Positions 8,847 through 17,111 are shown, counted from the stretch's first letter. The stretch is DNA of 51,021 nucleotides from Anaerolineaceae bacterium (GCA_002702705.1 PABH01000023.1:1-51021); one strand, 5' to 3'. Numbers and translations: made by a program. The notes: generated by a model from the letters alone, not told the origin.

Positions 8847-9626
8847 ATGCAGGTTGATCTGAACTGTGACATGGGTGAGGGTTATGGCCGTTACCAGATT
8901 GGTAACGATGCAGAATTGATTTCTTTGGTGACCTCTGCCAATATTGCCTGTGGATTCCATGCCGGTGACCCGTTGGTGATGCAAAATACCATCCGGCTGG
9001 CGGTCAAAAATCAGGTGGCGGTTGGCGCTCATCCGGGTTATGCCGATTTACAAGGTTTTGGCAGGCGGGTTTTAGACCTGACGGCAGAAGAAATTGAGGT
9101 TATGATCACCTATCAAATTGGTGCACTGGCAGCCGTGGCCAAAGCCAACCAAACCGAAATGGTCCACGTGAAACCACACGGCGCTTTATACAATCAGGCA
9201 GCTGCAAACCGGACGATTGCTAAAGCCATCGCTACCGCCGTTTCCAACTTCAGTAAAAACCTGATATTGGTCGGGTTGGCCGGTTCCTGTTTGGTAGAAG
9301 CCGGGATGGAAGCCGGGCTGCGTGTGGCACAGGAAGGTTTTCCCGAGCGTGGATATAACCCGGACGGCAGCTTAATTTCCCGCAGCCAACCGGGCGCATT
9401 AATTCACGACCCGCAAGCCGCGGCCGAACAAGCCCTGCGCCTGGTGAGGGATGGCATTCGAGCAGAAATCAACGGCAGCAGCGGCAGCTTTTCAGTCGAT
9501 ACCCTCTGTATCCACGGAGACTCCCCAGGCGCGGTGTTGATTACCAGCCGAATCCGTCAGGTGCTGCAAGAGGCGGGAGTGCAGATAAGGTCGGGCATCA
9601 CGCCAAAACCGAGATTTTTGCGTTAA
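8847..9626 (+). CDS. pxpA: 5-oxoprolinase subunit A (PxpA, LamB/YcsF family)
   Basis: The 259-residue protein starts VDLNCDMGEGYGRYQIGND and has ANIACGFHAGDP, AVGAHPGYADLQGFGR and VHVKPHGALYN. These are the conserved metal- and substrate-binding strings of the LamB/YcsF family. It completes the PxpABC 5-oxoprolinase. RBS AAGAAAGGA lies just upstream. The last residues (PKPRFLR) and the stop codon are written by the start of a 96-bp intergenic repeat (9605-9700) that also occurs at 11047 and 11329. The natural 3' end was therefore probably replaced by repeat sequence without harming the fold. Confidence 0.94.
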   Translation: MQVDLNCDMGEGYGRYQIGNDAELISLVTSANIACGFHAGDPLVMQNTIRLAVKNQVAVGAHPGYADLQGFGRRVLDLTAEEIEVMITYQIGALAAVAKANQTEMVHVKPHGALYNQAAANRTIAKAIATAVSNFSKNLILVGLAGSCLVEAGMEAGLRVAQEGFPERGYNPDGSLISRSQPGALIHDPQAAAEQALRLVRDGIRAEINGSSGSFSVDTLCIHGDSPGAVLITSRIRQVLQEAGVQIRSGITPKPRFLR

Positions 9627-9700
9627 GGCTCTGTTCTTAGCAAACTGTGTGCTCCTTCCATTTTGACACATCGCGAGAGTCCATCTCGGTTTTTGCTCTT
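9605..9700. repeat. 96-bp repeat R1, copy a (overlaps the end of pxpA)
   Basis: It begins AAAACCGAGATTTTTGCG and ends CATCTCGGTTTTTGCTCTT, so the termini (AAAACCGAGAT / ATCTCGGTTTT) form an 11-bp inverted repeat. Copies of the same length occur at 11047-11142 and 11329-11424, and a divergent one at 28882-28978. It may act as a bidirectional terminator hairpin after pxpA. Confidence 0.8.
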
Positions 9701-9826
9701 TACAACCGATAAGGAAAATTAACCCCACAAAGATCCCAAGTTATACATTTAATAAAATACTTACCATAAAACGGATACGATAAGTCGAATTACTGTATTG
9801 TGATTAATGACCAGGATGGTATTCTT

Positions 9827-10297
9827 ATGGACAAATATGCTGCCCCTTTCCGGCTCGCTGCAAATGAAGATCAATATGGGGAAATACGCGGCCTTGGAAT
9901 CAGCAAGATCACGTTTAAACTGACTTCACCGGATGAACACGGCGTGCTGATTTTAGAAAACACCTTTCAAACCAAGGGCGGGCCCGCCCGGCATTTACAT
10001 TATGATCAAGATGAATGGTTTTATGTCATCGATGGGGAATTTGTTTTCGAAGTCGGAACCGAAAAATTCAACCTATCGCCCGGTGATTCCTTATTTGCAC
10101 CACGGAATATACCCCATGTTTGGGCTTATATTGGAGAACAGCATTATGGAAAAATTCTGATTACTTTTTTGCCAGCCGGCAAAATGGAATCCTTTTTCCG
10201 AGAAGTGAACAAAGCCAATGCCATGCCGCCGCAAGACCCGGAACTTTGGCATAAACATGGGATGCAGTTACTTGGCCCGCCGCTTGATGTCAGTTGA
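9827..10297 (+). CDS. Cupin-domain protein
   Basis: A single-domain cupin of 156 aa from the ATG at 9827, which has AGGATGG about 8 nt upstream. A GTG at 9800 in the same frame lacks a ribosome site. Cupin motif 1 is visible as GGPARHLHYDQDEWFYVIDGEFVFEVG, with metal ligands His-His-Glu (HLHYDQDEW). Motif 2 is SPGDSLFAPRNIPHVWAY, with the fourth ligand His. It is probably a metal-binding small-molecule enzyme or sensor in the cytoplasm. It lies about 200 bp after the pxp operon across a repeat, so it is probably a separate transcription unit. Substrate unknown. Confidence 0.82.
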   Translation: MDKYAAPFRLAANEDQYGEIRGLGISKITFKLTSPDEHGVLILENTFQTKGGPARHLHYDQDEWFYVIDGEFVFEVGTEKFNLSPGDSLFAPRNIPHVWAYIGEQHYGKILITFLPAGKMESFFREVNKANAMPPQDPELWHKHGMQLLGPPLDVS

Positions 10298-10317
10298 GTT
10301 CGCGAAGTGATCATTCG

Positions 10318-10905
10318 TTATCCGGTGATCAATCGTGTTCCGCAAGCCTGACAGAACAAAGCAGTTGAAGTGTATTTCGACTCACACTTTGGGCAAACTC
10401 TTGGTAAAACAACAGGCAATACACCACCGCAGGCAAAACAATGTTCTTCTTCGTCGAGGTTTGCTGTTCCACAGAATTCACAGACCTTCGGGTTTTTTGG
10501 TGCGTTCTTCTCGCCAGCCAGCGTTAAGGTCAGCGAACAGATATCATTAATAACATCCCAAATCTGAGGGGTAATGTTTTCTTTTTGTAATTCTCCGAAA
10601 ACTTCCGGAAGTAACGCTAATAAGGAGAGTTTGTTTCCGCTGGCTGCCTGAGTTAATAAATCCCCGGCATCGGAAGCACGATCCAGCCAATCCCGATCCC
10701 GACTCATGGTCACCAATACCCCGCCATCCGTATCGGTGATATGGACTGTAGCCGGTGTGCCGTGTTTACTGCCAATCTGCACCAGAGAAGAAACCCCATT
10801 GTGGGTAATGCTGGTTCGTTTATGACGTTCGTTAAATTGCGCGGCAAGTTGGTCTGCCAAAGCGGCAGCGTTTATTTTTCCATGAAACATACGTTGTCTG
10901 CCCAT
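10318..10905 (-). CDS. Protein with C-terminal double zinc ribbon; N-terminal domain unknown
   Basis: The protein is 195 aa from the ATG at 10905, which has AAAAGGA 8 nt upstream; an in-frame Met at 10926 is less well placed. The C-terminal 55 residues hold two zinc ribbons: CEFCG...CFACG and CPKCES...CQACG. The first 130 residues form a domain I do not recognise (motif QIGSKHGTPATVHITDTDGGVLVTMSRDRDWLDRA). Such ribbon proteins usually serve as adaptors or nucleic-acid binders. It is convergent with the cupin gene (20-bp gap). Upstream lies the repeat mosaic at 10978-11640. Confidence 0.75.
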   Translation of the reverse strand: MGRQRMFHGKINAAALADQLAAQFNERHKRTSITHNGVSSLVQIGSKHGTPATVHITDTDGGVLVTMSRDRDWLDRASDAGDLLTQAASGNKLSLLALLPEVFGELQKENITPQIWDVINDICSLTLTLAGEKNAPKNPKVCEFCGTANLDEEEHCFACGGVLPVVLPRVCPKCESKYTSTALFCQACGTRLITG

Positions 10906-10977
10906 TGTGGTTTTCCTTTTAAACAATTTTCTTAAGTATAGATCAATCTGATTGATATAAATCCATTTTTAATTCGT

Positions 10978-11640
10978 TTTTTATCCCAAAGGAAACCCGT
11001 TAATGTCAAAACGAAAAGAGCAGACCTCGAGGCCGGGCGTCACCCTAAAACCGAGATTTTTGCGTTAAGGTTTCTTTTTTGGCAAATGATGCCGACCTTT
11101 CATTTTGACACATCGCGCAAGGCCATCTCGGTTTTTGCTCTTCACTCTTTCCCGTTGTTAATTGCGCCCAAAGCGGAAAGAGCAGACCTCGGGCTTTATC
11201 CTTGCACAGGATCTACAACTCTAACAAGCTATACTCGCAAAAGAGGTAACTTTGGCGATCAAAAACCCGAGGTCGGGCCGCCCCAAAAATCTCGAGATCG
11301 GAGGATTTCCGAGGTCGGACGCGCCCCCAAAACCGAGATTTTTGCGTTAAGGTTTCATTTTTGGTAAATGATGCCGATCTTTCATTTTGATACATCGCGC
11401 AAGGCCATCTCGGTTTTTGCTCTTCAATTCCGTGGTTAATTCCACCCAAAGCGGAAAGAGCAGACCTCGGGCTTTATCCTTGCACAGGATCGCCACACCT
11501 GACAAGTGATCCTCGCAAAAGAGGTAACTTTGGCGATCAAAAACCCGAGGTCGGGCCCCTCAAAAATCTCGAGGTTGAAGGATTTCCGAAGCCGGACGTC
11601 ACCCAAATAGTTAGTTATAAATTCGTTTTTTGTACTATAA
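10978..11640. repeat. Mosaic of repeats R1 and R2 filling the gap before the XRE-cupin gene
   Basis: No gene is visible. The stretch is an interleaved array. R1 copies lie at 11047-11142 and 11329-11424. R2 copies lie at 11172-11278 and 11451-11556 (each from GCGGAAAGAGCAGACCTCGG to AAAACCCGAGGTCGGG). A third short unit (AAAATCTCGAG...GGATTTCCGA) lies at about 11284-11322 and 11561-11602. R1 and R2 alternate, so the pair R1-R2 itself is duplicated with a period of about 280 bp. R2 has inverted termini (CCTCGGG / CCCGAGG). A degenerate inverted R2 copy is at about 16980-17090. Confidence 0.85.
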
Positions 11641-11668
11641 TTTTGGTATCCTTTTTTGAGGTTTTCTG

Positions 11669-12331
11669 ATGGTTAAAAGTGCATTATTCACCTGTCAAAA
11701 AGAAACTGAGCCAAAAAACACACCCCCACCCGATTCGGTGGAAAGCCTGGTTGCTTACCGTTTACGCCAGGTTCGTAAAAAACAAGGGTTATCCCTGCGG
11801 GCATTGGCAGAACGCAGCGGATTAAACGTAAACACCCTCAGCCTGATCGAAAATGGGAAATCATCCCCCTCCGTCGGCACCTTACAGCAGTTGGCGGTGG
11901 CTTTGGGTCTATCCGCATCTGTTTTTTTAGAGGCAGATAAACCCGAAAACAAACTGGTTTATGTTCAGGCTGGCTGCCGCCCGCAAATGCAAGTTGGAAA
12001 AAATCTGTTGGAAAACCTGGGGGTTGGCCTGGAAGACAATGCCGTGCAGCCGTTTGTGATGCACCTTTCTCCGGGTGAAGGCAGCGGCAAACAGCTTACC
12101 GTGCACACCGGGCAAGAATTTATTTACTGCCTCTCCGGCACCATCCGCTGCTGGGTGGAAGAACAATCTTTCCCATTAAACAGCGGTGACAGCATCTTGT
12201 TTGAAGCACATTTGCCGCACCGCTGGATCAATGAAGGACAACAACCGGCTCAAATATTATTGGTAATGTGCCCCGCCGATGCGCATGAAGCATTGGGCGG
12301 ACGACATTTTGACGGATTAATTGAACCATGA
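11669..12331 (+). CDS. XRE-family transcriptional regulator with C-terminal cupin sensor domain
   Basis: The 220-residue protein has an N-terminal helix-turn-helix of the XRE type (YRLRQVRKKQGLSLRALAER...NTLSLIENGKSSPSVGTLQQLAVAL, about residues 29-85). A C-terminal cupin follows (LSPGEGSGKQLTVHTGQEFIYCLSG, then LNSGDSILFEAHLPHRW, about 130-205). This PuuR-like layout binds a small metabolite in the cupin to control DNA binding. A start with GAGG 7 nt upstream fits. The thioredoxin-CcdA gene begins 52 bp downstream on the same strand and is the nearest candidate target. Ligand unknown. Confidence 0.92.
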   Translation: MVKSALFTCQKETEPKNTPPPDSVESLVAYRLRQVRKKQGLSLRALAERSGLNVNTLSLIENGKSSPSVGTLQQLAVALGLSASVFLEADKPENKLVYVQAGCRPQMQVGKNLLENLGVGLEDNAVQPFVMHLSPGEGSGKQLTVHTGQEFIYCLSGTIRCWVEEQSFPLNSGDSILFEAHLPHRWINEGQQPAQILLVMCPADAHEALGGRHFDGLIEP

Positions 12332-12383
12332 GAAAATTGGGCAATCCTTTTTTTCTTCCAAATCTTTCCATAAACAGGTAACT

Positions 12384-13817
12384 ATGAAAAATACACAACA
12401 AACTGGTAACAAACTTTTTAAAAGCCATTGGATTTTTTGGCTGGGTCTGGCCGTTTTGGCCGTCGTTTTATTATCCAGCCTGAGCACTCAACCTGCTCTG
12501 GCACAAGACTCAACCGGAAATCAGGCCATTATTTATATGTTCTGGGGTGATGGCTGCCCACACTGTGCTGAAGCAAAACCTTATTTTGAAGCATTAGCAA
12601 ACGAATACCCGGAAGTGGAACTGCGTTTTTACGAAGTTTGGAACAGCCAGGAAAACCAACAAAAATTTGTCCAAATGGCGAGCGCCTATGGATTTGAAGC
12701 CAAATACGTGCCAACCATTTTTATCGATGACCAATATTGGGAAGGGTTTGGCGAACAACTGAAAGGGGAGATCGACAACCTGGTAAAGTACTGCGTTGTG
12801 GCTGGCTGTAAGGATGCAGGGGCAGGCATCATTGCCCCCATGCCGACCATTTCATCCAACCCGACACCGGCTCCTACCACAAGCCCAAATGGAGACACCC
12901 CTGAAAAACCTGTTCAGGAAAACCGTACCATCAAATTACCTTTGATCGGTGAAGTAAACCTGGAAAATCAATCCATGACCGTTGCGACCCTCCTAATCGC
13001 TTTTGTGGATGGGGTAAACCCTTGTTCGATCTGGGTGTTAACCATGCTGCTGGCGCTAACCCTGCACACCGGTGACCGCAAACGGGTTTTGATCATTGGT
13101 TTTGTTTTCATTTTTATCACCGCCCTGGTGTATGCCCTCTTTATCGGCGGCCTGTTCACCTTCTTAACCTTTGTCAGTTTCATGACCTGGATTCAAGTTT
13201 TGGTGGCCGTGGTAGCCCTGGTATTCGCCCTGATTAATATCAAAGATTACTTCTGGTATAAAGAAGGGGTCTCCTTCACCATTGATGATGCCAAAAAACC
13301 AGGTTTGTTTAAGCGCATGCGCGGTCTGGTAGATAACAGCAAAAGCCTGTGGGGTTTGGTTGGGGCAACCATCGTCATGGCTGCCGGCGTTTCCCTGGTG
13401 GAATTTTCCTGTACGGCCGGTTTCCCGGTCTTATGGACCAATATGCTCGCCTCCCAAAACATCACCGGCGGTTATTTTATCTTTTTACTGATTCTCTACA
13501 TGCTGATCTACCAAATTGACGAACTGGTCATCTTTTTTGTGGCTGTTTTCACCCTAAAGGCTACTCGGTTGGAAGAAAAACACGGTCGAATCTTGAAATT
13601 AATCGGCGGCATGTTGATGTTAACCCTGGCCGGGGTAATGATCATTAATCCCAATTTGTTGAACAATCTTTCCAGCGCCCTCATCATTTTTGGGATCGCT
13701 TTTGGTGCAACCATTTTGGTGCTGGTGTTACACCGCCGCGTCTTACCCGCCTTTGGCATCTGGATCGGCACCGAGCAGCAGAATAAAAAGAAAAATAAAA
13801 AGAAAAAAGGCAGATAA
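12384..13817 (+). CDS. Thioredoxin domain fused to CcdA/DsbD-like membrane electron carrier
   Basis: The protein is 477 aa from the ATG at 12384 (AGGTAACT upstream); an earlier in-frame Met at 12321 would overlap the XRE gene and give a poor signal. A signal or anchor segment (residues 15-40) is followed by a thioredoxin-like domain with active site CPHC (Cys58, Cys61). A Pro/Thr-rich linker (about 145-170) leads to six or seven membrane helices. These hold two lone cysteines, in VNPCSIW (Cys214) and EFSCTAGF (Cys343), which are the CcdA/DsbD redox pair. The tail is a Lys/Asn string (KNKKKKGR). It should move electrons from cytoplasmic thioredoxin to the extracytoplasmic CPHC domain within one chain. 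Partners unknown. Confidence 0.88.
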   Translation: MKNTQQTGNKLFKSHWIFWLGLAVLAVVLLSSLSTQPALAQDSTGNQAIIYMFWGDGCPHCAEAKPYFEALANEYPEVELRFYEVWNSQENQQKFVQMASAYGFEAKYVPTIFIDDQYWEGFGEQLKGEIDNLVKYCVVAGCKDAGAGIIAPMPTISSNPTPAPTTSPNGDTPEKPVQENRTIKLPLIGEVNLENQSMTVATLLIAFVDGVNPCSIWVLTMLLALTLHTGDRKRVLIIGFVFIFITALVYALFIGGLFTFLTFVSFMTWIQVLVAVVALVFALINIKDYFWYKEGVSFTIDDAKKPGLFKRMRGLVDNSKSLWGLVGATIVMAAGVSLVEFSCTAGFPVLWTNMLASQNITGGYFIFLLILYMLIYQIDELVIFFVAVFTLKATRLEEKHGRILKLIGGMLMLTLAGVMIINPNLLNNLSSALIIFGIAFGATILVLVLHRRVLPAFGIWIGTEQQNKKKNKKKKGR

Positions 13818-13906
13818 CCCCCTATCCAATTCCCTGAATAATCATTCATATCTGAACTTACCACAATGTTTTTAGCTTTATCTCGTGATATTTACGATGA
13901 CTGATT

Positions 13907-13931
13907 CCCTTCTCCCAAAACCGGAGAAGGG
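13907..13931. repeat. Short REP-like hairpin
   Basis: CCCTTCTCC and GGAGAAGGG are perfect 9-bp arms around a 7-nt loop, followed by TTAGGGATGAGGG. Hairpins of this wording are widespread intergenic repeats in bacteria. There is no T-run, so it is not a classic terminator. It lies between the thioredoxin-CcdA gene and the methyltransferase gene. Confidence 0.6.
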
Positions 13932-13965
13932 TTAGGGATGAGGGCAAATTCAAAAAGGAGAATTG

Positions 13966-14679
13966 ATGGAATCAACCTATCATCCCCAGATTCACCAATT
14001 TTTGGAACTGATCCAACAACAGGACAACAAATCCCTGACCGGAAAAAAGATTCTGGACTGTGGTGCCGGGGGTAAAAACCCGCCCCTGATTTTGTTTGGT
14101 CAGAAGGGTTTGGAAAGTTTTGGGATTGACCTTTCGGCGGAACGATTGCTTATGGCAAAAGAAGCAGCCGAGAAACACGGGGTTTCGCTGAATCTGCAGG
14201 AAGGTGACATGCGTTCCCTCCCGTTTGAAGATGATTATTTTGACTTCGTGTATGAGTTTTATTCCATGTGCCACCTCCGCAAGCGGGATACCCTGATCGC
14301 AATAGAAGAGATGAAACGCGTGGTAAAACCGGGTGGGCTCATTTTTCTGGGTTTTATGACCGCGGACAGCTGGCCACTAACCGGCCGCCCAAATGAATAT
14401 AATGAATGGATTCAGGAAGAAAACGGGCAACCGACCCTACACTCTGTCTTTTTTGATGAAGAAACCTATGAATTTGTGGAAGGGTTAAAAATTCTATCCG
14501 GCGAACAAGAACGACGCTCCTTGGTGAGTGAGTTCGAATCGATGAGCCTGCAAGAGTGGATGGCAATGCACCAAGATGATTGGTTTTATGACCGGGACGA
14601 ATGGGAAGCCATGTACCCTGAACGCCTGGCAGAAGCCAACTACAGCCACCGCTTTTTTATGCTGGAAAAACAAATATAA
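13966..14679 (+). CDS. Class I SAM-dependent methyltransferase
   Basis: The product is 237 aa from the ATG at 13966, preceded by AAAAGGAG; an in-frame TTG sits one codon earlier. SAM-binding motif I is KILDCGAGGKNPP (about residues 25-37), the acidic motif is FGIDLSAERL, and motif III/IV is EGDMRSLPFEDDYFDFVYEFYSM. Post-motif VKPGGLIFLGFM completes the Rossmann core of the UbiE/Coq5-like Methyltransf_11 class. The acceptor substrate cannot be read. It is cytoplasmic and flanked on the same strand by the thioredoxin-CcdA gene and a small thioredoxin-like gene. Confidence 0.9.
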   Translation: MESTYHPQIHQFLELIQQQDNKSLTGKKILDCGAGGKNPPLILFGQKGLESFGIDLSAERLLMAKEAAEKHGVSLNLQEGDMRSLPFEDDYFDFVYEFYSMCHLRKRDTLIAIEEMKRVVKPGGLIFLGFMTADSWPLTGRPNEYNEWIQEENGQPTLHSVFFDEETYEFVEGLKILSGEQERRSLVSEFESMSLQEWMAMHQDDWFYDRDEWEAMYPERLAEANYSHRFFMLEKQI

Positions 14680-14744
14680 CCATTAAGCCAGTTTAAATTA
14701 TCCGATTTAACCTTAAACTTAATGATTAATCGTTTAATAAAAAC

Positions 14745-15053
14745 ATGCATATTCAACTTTATTATTTTGACGATTGTCCTTCCTGGAAAGTTGGTCTGGA
14801 AAACCTGAAACAGGCCATGTTACTTGAAAATATTACCGCAACGGTGGAACTGGTGCGGGTCACAACCAACGAAGAAGCCAATGCGGCCCATTTTTTAGGT
14901 TCTCCTTCTTTTGTGGTGAACGGAAAAGACCTCTGGCCGGAAGAACGAGAGACCTATTATTTAGGCTGCCGAGTATATCAAACCGACCAGGGCTTAAAAG
15001 GGGCACCTTCGATCGTTTCCTTACAAGAAAAACTGCACCAACATCTTGATTAA
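14745..15053 (+). CDS. Small thioredoxin-fold protein
   Basis: A 102-residue protein with a predicted beta-alpha-beta start (MHIQLYYFDDCPSWKVGLENLKQAM) and a single Cys at the usual active-site position (DDCPSW), where CxxC would be expected. GSPSFVVNGKDLWP supplies the cis-Pro-type loop (SPSF), and a second lone Cys occurs in YLGCRVY. This matches small thioredoxin-like proteins found near mercury/organomercurial or redox genes. A role in thiol chemistry is likely but the one-Cys site makes disulfide exchange uncertain. No clear SD is visible before the ATG. Confidence 0.75.
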   Translation: MHIQLYYFDDCPSWKVGLENLKQAMLLENITATVELVRVTTNEEANAAHFLGSPSFVVNGKDLWPEERETYYLGCRVYQTDQGLKGAPSIVSLQEKLHQHLD

Positions 15054-15151
15054 CCCCTATCTTGGTTAATTAACACCCAGACGGATTCTGTTTATTTTTA
15101 TTTTTGTGATCCGTGCGGTTGTTTTTCTTTTCGATTCACTTTATACTATAT

Positions 15152-15170
15152 CTATTCATTTAATGAATAG
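15152..15170. promoter_or_regulatory. Perfect 8-bp inverted repeat upstream of modB
   Basis: CTATTCAT (15152-15159) and ATGAATAG (15163-15170) are exact reverse complements with a 3-nt spacer, 21 bp before the modB start. It is a plausible operator. It does not resemble the known ModE box, so the regulator is unknown. Confidence 0.4.
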
Positions 15171-15190
15171 TTCGGGTTTATAGGATTAAA

Positions 15191-16033
15191 ATGACTTCTT
15201 TAACGGTAGAAAAGAAAAAAATTAATACTGCCCTGCCTTCACGAGAAATTTCGCTTAAGTTTAACAATTTCTGGTGGCTGGCCACCTTCCCCATGCTGCT
15301 GTTTATCACCTTTCCCATAGTGGCCTTATTTTTACAAGTAACCCCAACTGATTTATGGGTAAGTTTGCAGGACCCGGTTGTAGGGTTAGCCATCTCCACC
15401 AGTTTGCGAACATCCTTAACCACCACGCTTTTGACGTTTTTATTTGGTTTACCGGTTGCGCTTTTATTAGCCCAAAAGAATTTTCGTTTTTCTCGTCTGG
15501 TTGATACATTGATCGATCTGCCAACCGTCTTACCACCCGCTGTGGCCGGGATCGCGCTCTTGATGGCCTTTGGACGGGTCGGTTTGTTGGGCAGCGGTTT
15601 GTCCGATTTGGGGATCAGCCTTCCATTTACATCGGTGGCCGTGGTCATGGCGCAGCTTTTTGTTGCTGCCCCACTTTTTATTAAAGCAGCTGCCATTGGC
15701 TTCAGCTCCGTCACGCCGGAACTAAAACAGGCCGCCGCCTTAGATGGTGCTACCCGCTGGCAAACCTTTCGGTTTATTATCTTACCAGGCACTTGGACTG
15801 CCCTTTTAAGTGGTTTGGTGATGACCTGGGCCAGGGCTTTGGGTGAGTTTGGGGCAACCATCATTTTTGCAGGCAATTTTGCCGGGCGAACCCAAACCAT
15901 GCCGCTGGCCATCTACCTTGGTTTTGAAATCAACTTAAAACTGGCATTAACCCTGGCCGTAATTTTGATTAGTTTTTCGTTTTTGGTGTTGGTGCTGGTG
16001 AAACAGGTGCTGTATCCTCGTTTTACCGATTGA
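15191..16033 (+). CDS. modB: Molybdate ABC transporter permease (ModB)
   Basis: The 280-residue integral membrane protein has about six hydrophobic segments. The permease EAA loop reads FIKAAAIGFSSVTPELKQAAALDGATRWQTFRFIILP, and the C-terminal ALGEFGATIIFAGN motif is typical of ModB/CysT-type permeases. It would form the membrane channel for oxyanion uptake with ModA. modA starts 7 bp downstream, so the two are co-transcribed. Gene order modB-modA is reversed from the usual modABC, and no ATPase gene (modC) is next to it. A tungstate-specific or thiosulfate/sulfate permease is the alternative. Confidence 0.88.
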   Translation: MTSLTVEKKKINTALPSREISLKFNNFWWLATFPMLLFITFPIVALFLQVTPTDLWVSLQDPVVGLAISTSLRTSLTTTLLTFLFGLPVALLLAQKNFRFSRLVDTLIDLPTVLPPAVAGIALLMAFGRVGLLGSGLSDLGISLPFTSVAVVMAQLFVAAPLFIKAAAIGFSSVTPELKQAAALDGATRWQTFRFIILPGTWTALLSGLVMTWARALGEFGATIIFAGNFAGRTQTMPLAIYLGFEINLKLALTLAVILISFSFLVLVLVKQVLYPRFTD

Positions 16034-16040
16034 TCCGGTT

Positions 16041-16850
16041 ATGAAGCTTAAACATTGGATCATTTTTTTATTGGGATTGTCGCTGGCTGCCTGTTCAGCG
16101 CCAGCGAGCAATAAACCAACCATCTCCATTTTGGCTGCTGCTTCCTTAACGGAATCCTTTACTCAGTTAGGTGCGGTTTATCAAAAACAAAATCCTGAGG
16201 TGGAACTGGTCTTTAACTTTGCCGGTTCGCAAGCGCTAACCAACCAGATCCGCCAGGGTGCCCCGGCTGACATTTTCGCCAGTGCAAACCTGCAGTATAT
16301 GTTTACGCTGGAAAATGAAGGATTTGTTAATCCAAACACAGCCAAAATATTTGCAGGAAACCAGTTGGTAATGATTGTGCCAAAAAATAACCCGGCCAAA
16401 ATTCAACATATCCAAGATCTGGCAAAGCCCGGCATTCAACTGGTGATTGGCGCGGAAGCGGTGCCGGTTGGTTTTTATACACGCCAATTTTTAGATCAAG
16501 CCAATTCCCTTTTGGGCGAAAATTTCCAGCAGCGTGTGTTAAGCAATGTCGTTTCGTATGAAAATAATGTTAAATCCGTTCTGACCAAAGTCCGTTTGGG
16601 AGAAGCAGACGCAGGCGTGGTATACCGGAGTGATGTCATCAATGCAGGTGATGAGGTTTTGGTTTTTGATATCCCACCGGAAATAAATATCGTGGCAGAA
16701 TATCCGATCGCGGTTTTAAAAGACAGCAAAAATTCTCGAGCTGCTCAGTCGTTTTTTGATTTTGTCTTATCAGAAGAGGGACAAACCATCTTAATGGCCT
16801 ATGGTTTTAGCCCGTTGTCTGACCGTTCGTTAAGCACGCAGCAAAATTAA
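16041..16850 (+). CDS. modA: Molybdate-binding lipoprotein (ModA)
   Basis: A 269-residue solute-binding lipoprotein. The signal ends LSLAACS, giving the lipid Cys at about residue 18. The mature part has ISILAAASLTESFTQLG, FNFAGSQALTNQIRQGAPADIFASAN and GAEAVPVGFYTRQFLD, all characteristic of the ModA family (Ser/Ala residues that hold the oxyanion). The later VVSYENNVKSVLTKVRLGEADAGVVYRSD is also a family block. It captures molybdate or tungstate outside the membrane and hands it to ModB. The end of the gene overlaps a small open frame on the other strand (16830-16943). Confidence 0.93.
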   Translation: MKLKHWIIFLLGLSLAACSAPASNKPTISILAAASLTESFTQLGAVYQKQNPEVELVFNFAGSQALTNQIRQGAPADIFASANLQYMFTLENEGFVNPNTAKIFAGNQLVMIVPKNNPAKIQHIQDLAKPGIQLVIGAEAVPVGFYTRQFLDQANSLLGENFQQRVLSNVVSYENNVKSVLTKVRLGEADAGVVYRSDVINAGDEVLVFDIPPEINIVAEYPIAVLKDSKNSRAAQSFFDFVLSEEGQTILMAYGFSPLSDRSLSTQQN

Positions 16851-16943
16851 CACCGCTATCAACAGCATGGGAACACCAATGACGGCTATCGGTAAAACAA
16901 GAGCTCCAATCGCACGCCACACCGAAAACTGATTGGCTTCCTT
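16830..16943 (-). pseudogene. Possible short membrane peptide or gene remnant
   Basis: Reading the minus strand, a frame of about 38 codons beginning with TTG (GTAAGAGGAG just before) runs to a TAA at 16830-16832. It encodes a peptide with the hydrophobic core ALVLPIAVIGVPMLLIAVLILL, a good single membrane helix ending in LLRA. No ATG is present and an in-frame stop lies two codons before the TTG. It may be the tail of a decayed membrane protein, or a tiny membrane protein. It overlaps the last 21 bp of modA. Confidence 0.25.
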
Positions 16944-16979
16944 ACGCAACTCCTCTTACCTACAATCCCGGCTTCGGCA

Positions 16980-17090
16980 AGACCTCAACCTCAGGGTTTT
17001 GATCGCCAAGAGGCTCGTTTTTTTTGCAAGAAATGGTGAATAGAAAACTGGTTAATTGGCAAGGATATAGCCTGAGGTTTGCTCTTCCAA
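16980..17090. repeat. Inverted, diverged copy of repeat R2
   Basis: CCTCAGGGTTTTGATCGCCAAGAGG ... GGCAAGGATATAGCCTGAGGTTTGCTCTT is the reverse complement layout of the R2 units at 11172 and 11451. An R1-like start (ACCCGGATTTTTGTG) follows at about 17099. Confidence 0.65.
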
Positions 17091-17111
17091 AGACCAGAAC
17101 CCGGATTTTTG

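Noticed and set aside
11086-11367. 93-codon frame in the R1-R2 mosaic
   Set aside because: It consists of repeat sequence only, with frames differing between copies.
15152-15170. ModE binding site before modB
   Set aside because: The palindrome does not resemble the known ModE consensus, so only a generic operator is claimed.
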